A stretch of DNA of 39,988 nucleotides from Pseudomonadota bacterium (GTDB taxonomy: Bacteria; Pseudomonadota; Alphaproteobacteria; Rhizobiales; Pleomorphomonadaceae): NCBI GenBank assembly GCA_018262505.1, contig JAGSYV010000030.1, forward strand, positions 1 through 39,988. Reading direction: 5' to 3'. The notes under the pieces are model-generated. The model searched no databases. It was given only the letters and a program-made list of their open reading frames with translations, and was not told where the DNA came from. A program made the position numbers and the translations under genes. How positions within the stretch are numbered: the stretch's first letter is position 1; every line of letters starts with the position of its first letter. Below, one piece after another: positions 33,276 through 39,988 of this stretch.

Positions 33276-34583
33276 TCAAGAGTGGACGTACATGTCCCAG
33301 CCCAGGTACTTCGTCGCAGCTTCCGTCACGGCCGCGGCCGAGTTGGAGAAGTTGGTGGCCACGTGGTGCTCGAAGGCGTTCTCGCAGATGTAGCGCAGCA
33401 GCTTCTGCAGGTTGGGGATGTTCACCACGCCGGCGCCGCCGAAGGTGTTCAGCGGATCGTCGGTGAACGAGCCCTCACCCGTGTAGCCCTTGATCTTGCC
33501 CGAGAAGTCGTCGGTCGACAGACGCAGGAACGTCATGGCGCCAGACTTCACCTTGCCGTCCAGCGTGCCGTGGGTGTTCTCGGCGCCGACGGTGCCAGCG
33601 ATGATCTGCTGGTAGTCCATCTTCACGCCTTCGTTGAAGAAGTGCTTGGGCAGGTTCGAACAGTGGAAGCAGACGGCCTTGTTGGGGTCGCCACCGTAGT
33701 TGTTGTTCCAGTCAAGGAGAGCCGACGGCGTCTCGCTGGCCAGACCCAGGGCATACATCGACAGCGAGCCGAGCGTATCGACCTCGCAGGCCGACGGAAG
33801 CAGCTTCTGGCTCATCATGCTCATGACGGTGCAGGGCACGATGCCGAAGAACTCTTCCATGCTGGTCCAGCACTGCACGGACGTGATGGTGAGGCGGTTG
33901 GTCTGAACGGCGGCGTCGTCATCCTTGAGCTTGCCGATGCGGCCGAGCACTTCCGACAGGTCCAGCGTATCGACGGTGATGCCGGAACGCTCGAGCAGCT
34001 TTTCCGAATAGCGCACGGTGTTGAAGGCGGCCGGGCGGGCACCGACGGCGCCGATGCGCAGGTTCTTGAAGCCACCGACAACGCGGCAGACGCCGGCGAA
34101 CCACTTGAGGTCGGCCTCGAACTCGGGCGAGTCGGGCGCTTCGGTGTGCAGCGTGGTCAGCGAATACTTGATGCCGTACTGCTGCAGATTGTTGCAGATC
34201 GACATCTTGCCGCAGAAGCTGTCGCGGCGATGGGTGATGGCCATCTTGCCGGCTTCGTCGGGCGTCGCCTGGATCAGCACGGGCACGTTGAGGTTGGCAA
34301 GGCGCAGGGCGTCGGCAAGGCCGCGCTCTTCACCGAAGTTCGGCAGGGTGATGATGATGCCGTCGATCTCGGCGGCGTGCTTCTTGAACAGCGCGGCGCA
34401 GATCTCGGCTTCCTTGTAGGTTTCCACCGCGCCGTGCGCCGTCTCTTCCGGCGATACGACGATCGCCTTATAGCCCTGCTTCTCCAGGGCGGCGATCATC
34501 TCCAGCCGGCCGCTGGCGGCCAGATGGCTGGGGAAGAATCCACGGTTTCCGACGATCACGCCGAAGGTCATTTGCTTGGGCAT
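33276..34583 (-). CDS. L-fucose/L-arabinose isomerase-fold protein
   Basis: 435 residues. The N-terminal Rossmann-like domain (FGVIVGNRGFFP, IDGIIITLPNFGEERG) and the C-terminal part (KSGAMTFLRLSTDD, YTGEGSFTDDPLNTFGG) match the fucose/arabinose isomerase superfamily, which interconverts aldoses and ketoses using Mn2+. It is shorter than FucI (about 590) and belongs to a less characterised branch, so the sugar is not predicted. Start ATG 34583 has GGAGGA upstream; the frame is open to 34685. No sugar transporter or kinase is nearby. Confidence 0.82.
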   Translation of the reverse strand: MPKQMTFGVIVGNRGFFPSHLAASGRLEMIAALEKQGYKAIVVSPEETAHGAVETYKEAEICAALFKKHAAEIDGIIITLPNFGEERGLADALRLANLNVPVLIQATPDEAGKMAITHRRDSFCGKMSICNNLQQYGIKYSLTTLHTEAPDSPEFEADLKWFAGVCRVVGGFKNLRIGAVGARPAAFNTVRYSEKLLERSGITVDTLDLSEVLGRIGKLKDDDAAVQTNRLTITSVQCWTSMEEFFGIVPCTVMSMMSQKLLPSACEVDTLGSLSMYALGLASETPSALLDWNNNYGGDPNKAVCFHCSNLPKHFFNEGVKMDYQQIIAGTVGAENTHGTLDGKVKSGAMTFLRLSTDDFSGKIKGYTGEGSFTDDPLNTFGGAGVVNIPNLQKLLRYICENAFEHHVATNFSNSAAAVTEAATKYLGWDMYVHS

Positions 34584-34624
34584 CAGGCTTTCCTCCGATT
34601 TCGCTTGAAAGTTTTGAGGTACGT

Positions 34625-34656
34625 TACCGGAAGGGATAAAGGTGAGTTTTCCGGTA
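34625..34656. promoter_or_regulatory. Inverted repeat before the isomerase gene, candidate LacI operator
   Basis: TACCGGAA (34625-34632) and TTCCGGTA (34649-34656) form a perfect 8-bp inverted repeat with a 16-bp spacer, 42 bp upstream of the start codon. The arms carry the same ACCGGAA core found before the lacI-type gene. Confidence 0.55.
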
Positions 34657-34850
34657 GGGAATTGAAGGCAATTGAGGGGATTCAAGCGAGTTGTGATGAG
34701 CGTACATCAAGAGGGGAGGAGAGGCAAGGGAGGGGGAGGCGACCAACCTCTCAGCCCTAACCAAGCTGCTGGCGGCAATTTCTGATCTATGGTCACCGAT
34801 ACCGACAACAGTAGGCATACAGTGAAGATCCCGCCGGCCGAACGCTCTAT

Positions 34851-37148
34851 CTAGCCTTGCACTTGGACCAATTCTGCTCTAATCGCCGGCTCAATTAATT
34901 TACTCGGGCCGCGCGCTTTCTCACCAATAAATTCCAGACGATATTTGGCCCGTGTGATGGCTACATACAGACGGTTATGAGAAGAATAGGTAAGAAAATT
35001 CTTGCTGCTATCTGATTGCTCTTCGCCAGATGGCGGCACTCTACCATGATCCAATCCTGCGATTATGACGGCGAAAAACTCTAGACCTCCCACATAATCA
35101 GCATGAGCCAGGACCAGCTGGCCGGACTTTTTTGCCGCCTCGACAGCCTTAATGTCGCCTCGTCTTTTCAAGAGAAGGACTGGCTTGTTTTTCTGAGCGG
35201 CATACTGCTCTAGCTTAGTGAGTAATTCTCCATCGAGAGTAACAATAAGTATATCACTCTTCCGGCACTCGAGCGACTTTTGAAGTTCGTCCGCGCGATC
35301 GAAAGCCACTTCAATTAGTTCGTCCTCGTTGGCGGTGTTTATATACAAAGGTTCCTGTGAGCGCCTTTCATCAATTTCCGTGAAAGCGGAAGAAAAAACA
35401 TCCATCGGGTTGTCAAAGTTAGTGAATAGAGTCGCGCCAGACGACACAACTGAAAAAGCGACATTCACTATTTGTGGAGACGACCGGAAAATTGTATTGA
35501 GTTTATTCTGAAGGCTGACATCAGTTGTCGCGATAGATTGTTCAATGTCACTCGAATTCCAGCCCTGATCGCCGACGGCTTGCGAACGATCGACTGAGAA
35601 AGCGATAGGATATGGTCCTTCCTGGCGAGTAAAATAATGGAAAATGTGAAGCTCGTTCATATTGAATAGATGGGTCTCGTCGATGAATACCGCGTCAAAG
35701 CCCTCTTTTGCCCTCCTCCTCCGCCAAATAGGTGTGTCGAGCTGCCCGATGGCGGTTAGGACCACGTCATCTGTGTCAAATTGACCGGTATCTCCGAGTC
35801 TCCGTTGGTATTCTTTAAATATAGTGAAAACGAAACCTTTGTCGGCGTTTGACGACATTGGCAAACCATAAGATAGAAACGGTATTTTCTTGTATTTGTC
35901 GAAATCTTCCGACGCCCTGCCCTTTAGAACGACGCTAATTTCATGCTGGAGCATTTCGGCAATCTTCCACGACGCCTCTGTTTGGAGGAATTGGGTGAAC
36001 GAAGCCGACAGAAAACGCTTATGCGACGGGTAATCCGTCCGCATGATAGTTTCTAGGGATTCTGCGATGTAAAGTCGTTGCAGCCCTTTGGATTCCATTG
36101 CGTCGCGATCGATGAATTCCGATGCGCTAATATGCTGCCGCAACTGTTCCGCGCATAGCTCGCTCAGAGTGCAAATTTTCAGAAATCGAGACGAAAGTCT
36201 CTCGTCGCGCTCGGCGAAGTTATCCGGGTCAATGACAGACAAGAATTCTTTGACCGATTTTTTAGTTGCATCACTGTGAGAAATGAAAACCGCTCGATAG
36301 GGCTCGCCGGATTGCTCCTTTGCTCGAAGAGCGTTTACAGCCTTTAGCATTAAGCAAAGTGTCTTTCCGGTTCCGGCCGCGCCCTCTATCCTGTGCGGGC
36401 CAGATATTGGCGCCTCAATAAAATTCTTCTGTTGAGTCGTAAGCATCGGAAGCCATTCATCGTACCCTCTAAACATGGAAGAGGCTTCATCATTGACGAT
36501 ACCTAACAGCGAAACTTGGAGTTCCTTAATTCCTATTTCTTGAATCTTTATCGTGCTGTAATTTTTGCGTATTAATTCTCGATAGCCAGGTATAGCTTCA
36601 AGTGCCTTTCTGAAATTTGTTAGCTCTGCCGTTTCTTTTGCAGCATCGCCCGGCTCGTAGCCAGATTTGTAGACGAGCAGGAAGTTGCCAGCCAGTCCAC
36701 GCTTTGCGAGTCTATCTATCATTGGCTCGCGTTCGATTACAATTCGAAACGGAGCGGGCTTGTATTGGAATGGAAATAGAACTGATTTGGAAGTTCCTGA
36801 AATCATCTTCTCAGAGTGGGTTAAACTAAGACCTCCCCACATTTTTTTGACAAAACGTAACAGTTTTTGTGTCGAAAATAGGCATTCGGATTCATTTAAG
36901 GTGTTGAACAACTTAGATTGCTCAACGTCTATTACTATATATTTTGAGCTTAAAGAAACCGTTGGGCTTAATATGGCAAGGCCATCACCTTCAGACAGCA
37001 CAATAAGTGTGGGAGATAAATTGGCTTGGCGTGTTTGTCCAGACAGCAGGGCAGCGAACGCTTTCCCTTGCTCGAACTCCGGAGATTGCAGCGTCCGGCT
37101 CGACACTATTTCATCAATGGCAGCGCTGTCTATTGTTATGTATTTCAT
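34851..37148 (-). CDS. UvrD/Rep-type superfamily 1 helicase with extra N-terminal domain
   Basis: 765 residues. About 235 N-terminal residues match nothing I know. The SF1 core follows: Q-motif Gln near 239-240, Walker A GAAGTGKT (256-263), Walker B VFIDETH (Asp490-Glu491), motif III SVDRSQAV, motif IV FRSSPQI, and motif VI LYVAITRAKYRLEFIG near the end. The accessory subdomains between motifs look short. The gene is AT-rich against its flanks and overlaps its upstream partner by four bases. Helicases of this kind occur in phage-defence systems such as Gabija, but no GajA-type nuclease is here. A DNA-processing role is certain; defence is inference. Confidence 0.85.
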   Translation of the reverse strand: MKYITIDSAAIDEIVSSRTLQSPEFEQGKAFAALLSGQTRQANLSPTLIVLSEGDGLAILSPTVSLSSKYIVIDVEQSKLFNTLNESECLFSTQKLLRFVKKMWGGLSLTHSEKMISGTSKSVLFPFQYKPAPFRIVIEREPMIDRLAKRGLAGNFLLVYKSGYEPGDAAKETAELTNFRKALEAIPGYRELIRKNYSTIKIQEIGIKELQVSLLGIVNDEASSMFRGYDEWLPMLTTQQKNFIEAPISGPHRIEGAAGTGKTLCLMLKAVNALRAKEQSGEPYRAVFISHSDATKKSVKEFLSVIDPDNFAERDERLSSRFLKICTLSELCAEQLRQHISASEFIDRDAMESKGLQRLYIAESLETIMRTDYPSHKRFLSASFTQFLQTEASWKIAEMLQHEISVVLKGRASEDFDKYKKIPFLSYGLPMSSNADKGFVFTIFKEYQRRLGDTGQFDTDDVVLTAIGQLDTPIWRRRRAKEGFDAVFIDETHLFNMNELHIFHYFTRQEGPYPIAFSVDRSQAVGDQGWNSSDIEQSIATTDVSLQNKLNTIFRSSPQIVNVAFSVVSSGATLFTNFDNPMDVFSSAFTEIDERRSQEPLYINTANEDELIEVAFDRADELQKSLECRKSDILIVTLDGELLTKLEQYAAQKNKPVLLLKRRGDIKAVEAAKKSGQLVLAHADYVGGLEFFAVIIAGLDHGRVPPSGEEQSDSSKNFLTYSSHNRLYVAITRAKYRLEFIGEKARGPSKLIEPAIRAELVQVQG

Positions 37149-38050
37149 CGTGCTGCTCGCGCTTTTTCTGGGATTCGGTTTCGAAGTTCGCTAATCAATA
37201 AGGGGTCGGGGTCGGCCAGTCCAATGCGGCCGAACATCATCGAGAAGCTCTGCAAGATATGTTCTATTTCTGGCGATGGAATTTGACTGATAGGCATAGC
37301 GAAATCGTCGATGCTGAAGTTCAGGCAGTTTACCGCATTGGGGGTTTTGCTCGTCTTCAAGGTTGCGAGGTCCGCGCCGTTCGCTATAAGTGGAGCGATA
37401 TCGCGGGGCACAAACGAAGCTTCGCGCAATAAAACGACAAAGCCTCTCTTCGGATCGGATGTATAAACGCCAGGGAGAAAATAGTATCCAGTAACCTTAT
37501 GGTGAATCAGATCTTCGATTAGACTGACCTTTGTACGTTCAAATTCCTCAAAAAACTTGCTAATATTAGGTATACAGCCCGTCGTTGATAGCTCGATCTG
37601 AGTAATTATGGATTCAAATTGCTGCTTCTCCTTTTCTTTTAGGCCGGAGAATATTGATGAAGACAAATCTCTTAACGTTTGCGATATAAGTATACTTTCG
37701 GCTACATCGTGTGCTTTTAGAAATCCCTTCAATTTTCCATATGATTCTTTTTCTGCTCTTTCCCTTATTAGGTCGAGGCCATCCACCATAAGCCAATCGT
37801 CTAAAGTGACCACTGGAACGTAATTCAGAACGGGGAATTTCTCTTGGGCGATATCGCAGCGTGCAGTGATGACGAGCCCGTATACTACTTGGTCACAATA
37901 GCGTTCGGCTTTGGCGCACGTGAAAATAGTGCCCTGGCTGAGCGTTCCCATTTTGGCGTCGCTTAACTTCATGGCTTCGAACATGCTTAATGCTGGAGTG
38001 GTAACACGGTTGCCCGCAACATTGTGGTCTATCCTTATCGCAACCTGCAT
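37145..38050 (-). CDS. Protein of unknown family encoded with the helicase
   Basis: 301 residues, unrecognised. Visible features: a beta-rich N-terminal part with CDQVVYGLVITARCDIAQEK (about 52-71), whose ITARCDI motif resembles small beta-barrel stretches in other uncharacterised proteins; a long, charged helical middle (about 90-185); and a C-terminal region with GYYFLPGVYTSDPKRGFVVLL (about 188-208) and a final helix. No nuclease motif or membrane segment is evident. It is first in the operon, and its stop overlaps the helicase start (ATGA). No clear ribosome site precedes ATG 38050; ATG 37984 or 37972 are possible starts. AT-rich. Confidence 0.7.
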   Translation of the reverse strand: MQVAIRIDHNVAGNRVTTPALSMFEAMKLSDAKMGTLSQGTIFTCAKAERYCDQVVYGLVITARCDIAQEKFPVLNYVPVVTLDDWLMVDGLDLIRERAEKESYGKLKGFLKAHDVAESILISQTLRDLSSSIFSGLKEKEKQQFESIITQIELSTTGCIPNISKFFEEFERTKVSLIEDLIHHKVTGYYFLPGVYTSDPKRGFVVLLREASFVPRDIAPLIANGADLATLKTSKTPNAVNCLNFSIDDFAMPISQIPSPEIEHILQSFSMMFGRIGLADPDPLLISELRNRIPEKARAAR

Positions 38051-38452
38051 TCAACCAGGAGGAGACGCTAGTCGGTGTTTCCACTCGAACCGCCGTGATT
38101 CCTGACTCCGAGCTGACCGCTGTCCCGCTAGATCGGCGTTAGTCGGTGGCTGCGGCCTCCCGGTTCCTCCGCTTCATAGCGGTCAAGCATTGGCAGCGTA
38201 TGCCAGGAGCTTTGAGCTTTTCTGATTGGGGCTCGCTCGTCGGACTTTCATCCCACCCCCTCCCCAAACCGCTGGCATTCGTCACCCAGAAGGGCGATCA
38301 TCCCCCCGTCCATTTGCCCGCGCTGGCAAGCACATCACCATGGCTCTCGCCCAATATTCCGGTGATCGCCAGCGCCAGTTCAGCCGCGCGTCGGGTCGGC
38401 ATCCAGGCTCTGGCCACATGCCGTGTCCCGCCTCCGCAGGAGAAATCATCTC
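38051..38452. other. Gene-free stretch between the helicase pair and poxB
   Basis: About 400 bp. It contains the right edge of the AT-rich island, the promoters of two divergent genes and a small direct repeat TAGTCGGTG (38069-38077 and about 38140-38148). Short frames here have no recognisable family. No tRNA or integrase remnant is seen. Confidence 0.45.
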
Positions 38453-39988
38453 ATGACCGAATCCATTGCCCATTACATCGCCCGGTTCCTTGGCGAGGCC
38501 GGCGTCAAGCGCATATGGGGCGTGACGGGGGATAGCCTCAATGGGCTCAGCGACAGCTTGCATCGGCTCAAGCAGATCCGCTGGATGGGGACGCGGCATG
38601 AGGAGGCGGCGGCGTTTGCGGCTGGGGCCGAGGCGCATATTACCGGCGAACTGGCGGTGTGTGCCGGGTCGTGCGGGCCGGGCAATCTGCACCTGATCAA
38701 CGGGTTGTTCGATTGCCAGCGCAGCCATGTGCCGGTGCTGGCCATTGCCGCCCACATTCCCTCGTCGGAAATCGGCTCCGGCTATTTCCAGGAGACGCAT
38801 CCGCAGGAGCTGTTCCGGGAGTGCTCGGTGTATTGCGAGCTGATCACCAACCCCGACCAGATGCCGCGTGTGCTGGAAATCGCCGTGCGAACCGCCATCG
38901 CCAAGCGCGGCGTCGCCGTCATCGTGCTGCCCGGCGATATCGCGCTGAAGCCGATGCCGGAGGGTGTCGACATTCGCTGGCAGGCGCCGGAGCCGGGCCG
39001 GGTCGTGCCGTCCGAAAGCCAGGTCGACGCGCTTGTGGCGCTGCTGAGGTCCAGCGCCAAGGTGACGCTGTTGTGCGGCGCCGGCTGCGCCGATGCCCAT
39101 GACGAGGTGGTGGCACTGGCCGAGCGGCTGAAGGCGCCGATCGTCCATGCTCTGCGCGGCAAGGAGTCAATCGAGCACGACAATCCCTACGACGTCGGCA
39201 TGACCGGCCTGATCGGCTTTTCCTCCGGCTATCACGCCATGGGGGCGGCCGACACGCTGCTCATTCTCGGCTCGTCCTTCCCCTATCGCGCCTTCTATCC
39301 GGCCAATGCCAAGATCGCCCAGGTGGACAGCCGGCCGGAAAGCCTAGGCGCCCATACCCAGATCGATCTCGGCATCGTCGGCGACGTCAAGGCGACGGTG
39401 ACGGCGCTGCTGGCCAAGCTGCCGGTGCAAGGCGACGACGGCTTCCTCAAGACGGCGCTCGACCACTATGCCAAGGCGCGCCAGGGGCTGGACGATCTCG
39501 CCACACCCGATGGCGAAAAGGGCCAGATCCATCCGCAATATCTCGCCCGGCTGATCAGCGACAAGGCGGCCCAGGATGCCATCTTCACCTGCGACGTCGG
39601 CACGCCGACCGTCTGGGCGGCGCGCTACATCGCCATGAACGGCAAGCGGCGGCTGGTCGGCTCGTTCAACCACGGCTCGATGGCCAATGCCCTGTCGCAG
39701 GGCATCGGCGCGCAGGGCGTCGATCCCGGCCGGCAGGTGGTGGCGCTGTGCGGTGACGGCGGCTTTGCCATGCTGATGGGCGACATCCTCTCCGTGCGCC
39801 AGCTGGACCTGCCGCTGAAGATCATCATCGTCCACAACCGCTCGCTGGGCTTCGTCGCCATGGAGATGAAGGCCGGCGGCTATATTTCCGACGACACCGA
39901 CCTCAACAGCCCCGACTTCGTCAAGGTGGCCGAGGCGATCGGCATCAAGGGCATCCGCGTCGACGACGCCAAGGCGCTGCCGGCGGCG
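38453..39988 (+). CDS. poxB: Pyruvate dehydrogenase (quinone), PoxB type, cut by the window end
   Basis: The first 512 residues of an enzyme that usually has about 570. It decarboxylates pyruvate to acetate and passes electrons through FAD to ubiquinone at the membrane. The catalytic Glu50 (RHEEAAAF) activates thiamine diphosphate, and the diphosphate-binding motif starts at G434-D435-G436-G437 and ends with [34 protein letters not shown] is typical of the PoxB branch rather than acetolactate synthase. Start ATG 38453 has AGGAGA nine bases upstream. The C-terminal lipid-binding tail of the enzyme lies outside the window. Confidence 0.92.
   Translation, partial: MTESIAHYIARFLGEAGVKRIWGVTGDSLNGLSDSLHRLKQIRWMGTRHEEAAAFAAGAEAHITGELAVCAGSCGPGNLHLINGLFDCQRSHVPVLAIAAHIPSSEIGSGYFQETHPQELFRECSVYCELITNPDQMPRVLEIAVRTAIAKRGVAVIVLPGDIALKPMPEGVDIRWQAPEPGRVVPSESQVDALVALLRSSAKVTLLCGAGCADAHDEVVALAERLKAPIVHALRGKESIEHDNPYDVGMTGLIGFSSGYHAMGAADTLLILGSSFPYRAFYPANAKIAQVDSRPESLGAHTQIDLGIVGDVKATVTALLAKLPVQGDDGFLKTALDHYAKARQGLDDLATPDGEKGQIHPQYLARLISDKAAQDAIFTCDVGTPTVWAARYIAMNGKRRLVGSFNHGSMANALSQGIGAQGVDPGRQVVALCGDGGFAMLMGDILSVRQLDLPLKIIIVHNRSLGFVAMEMKAGGYISDDTDLNSPDFVKVAEAIGIKGIRVDDAKALPAA

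Noticed and set aside
33282-34760. A 492-codon plus-strand frame opposite the isomerase gene
   Set aside because: Antisense shadow of a conserved protein; no motif.
34851-38050. Gabija system
   Set aside because: A UvrD-like helicase is present, but the partner lacks the ATPase and TOPRIM motifs of GajA, and the helicase is longer than GajB.
34787-38060. Prophage or integrative element carrying the helicase pair
   Set aside because: No integrase, phage structural gene, tRNA or flanking direct repeats were found.
38069-38148. Attachment-site repeat TAGTCGGTG at the right edge of the helicase island
   Set aside because: Both copies lie on the same side of the island and are only nine bases, so they do not bracket an insertion.

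Overview
The window comes from a GC-rich alphaproteobacterium, most likely of the Rhizobiales (Hyphomicrobiales). The evidence is biotin control by BioR-type boxes (TTATAGATAA), a glutathione-dependent formaldehyde operon, an ArgP/LysE export pair and a codon bias that gives long antisense ORFs. Most of it is ordinary high-GC chromosome. It is broken by two clearly AT-richer gene islands (about 13.78-15.67 kb and 34.85-38.05 kb) and by many toxin-antitoxin genes and small repeats, so it reads as an accessory, defence-rich stretch. I found no rRNA, tRNA, CRISPR array or complete transposase.

Layout. 0-1.4 kb: an Xre/RES toxin-antitoxin pair. 1.6-4.3 kb: two tandem secreted trypsin-like proteases, the second lacking its catalytic histidine. 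4.3-9.3 kb: an exported beta-rich protein, an AraC regulator divergent from a short-chain dehydrogenase, a membrane-anchored AraC regulator and an exported alpha/beta hydrolase. 9.3-10.6 kb: MazEF and VapBC modules tail to tail. 10.7-13.2 kb: bioR, bioY and bioB with two BioR boxes; a 146-bp MITE-like element with 9-bp target duplications lies between bioR and its probable terminator. 13.3-16.2 kb: a PARIS-like ATPase/TOPRIM defence pair between a wrecked methyltransferase gene and a truncated GNAT toxin gene. 16.3-18.7 kb: formaldehyde detoxification (fghA, class III alcohol dehydrogenase, frmR) behind two tandem CsoR/FrmR-type operators. 19.0-19.8 kb: an intact DUF1778/GNAT toxin-antitoxin pair, parent-like to the truncated copy 3 kb away.

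19.9-25.7 kb: a soluble zinc-binding (CZB) chemoreceptor, a lipoprotein, and a nitrate/sulfonate-type ABC transporter made of a fused double permease and an ATPase, with no binding protein nearby. 26.3-29.4 kb: ArgP-type LysR regulator, universal stress protein, LysE/ArgO exporter and a PaiB-like FMN-binding protein. 29.5-31.9 kb: a LysR regulator divergent from a nitrilase-family amidohydrolase, between two sets of palindromic REP-like repeats. 32.0-34.6 kb: a LacI regulator and a sugar-isomerase-fold protein, with seven ACCGGAA half-sites in the intergenic DNA. 34.85-38.05 kb: the second AT-rich island, an overlapping pair of a 301-residue protein of unknown family and a 765-residue UvrD/Rep-type helicase with its own N-terminal domain. 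38.45 kb to the end: pyruvate:quinone oxidoreductase (PoxB type), running off the edge.

The best candidate for an undescribed system is the unknown-protein/helicase pair at 34.85-38.05 kb. The PARIS-like pair is the best-supported known defence system. The catalytically dead protease copy and the MITE are the clearest structural surprises read directly from the sequence.
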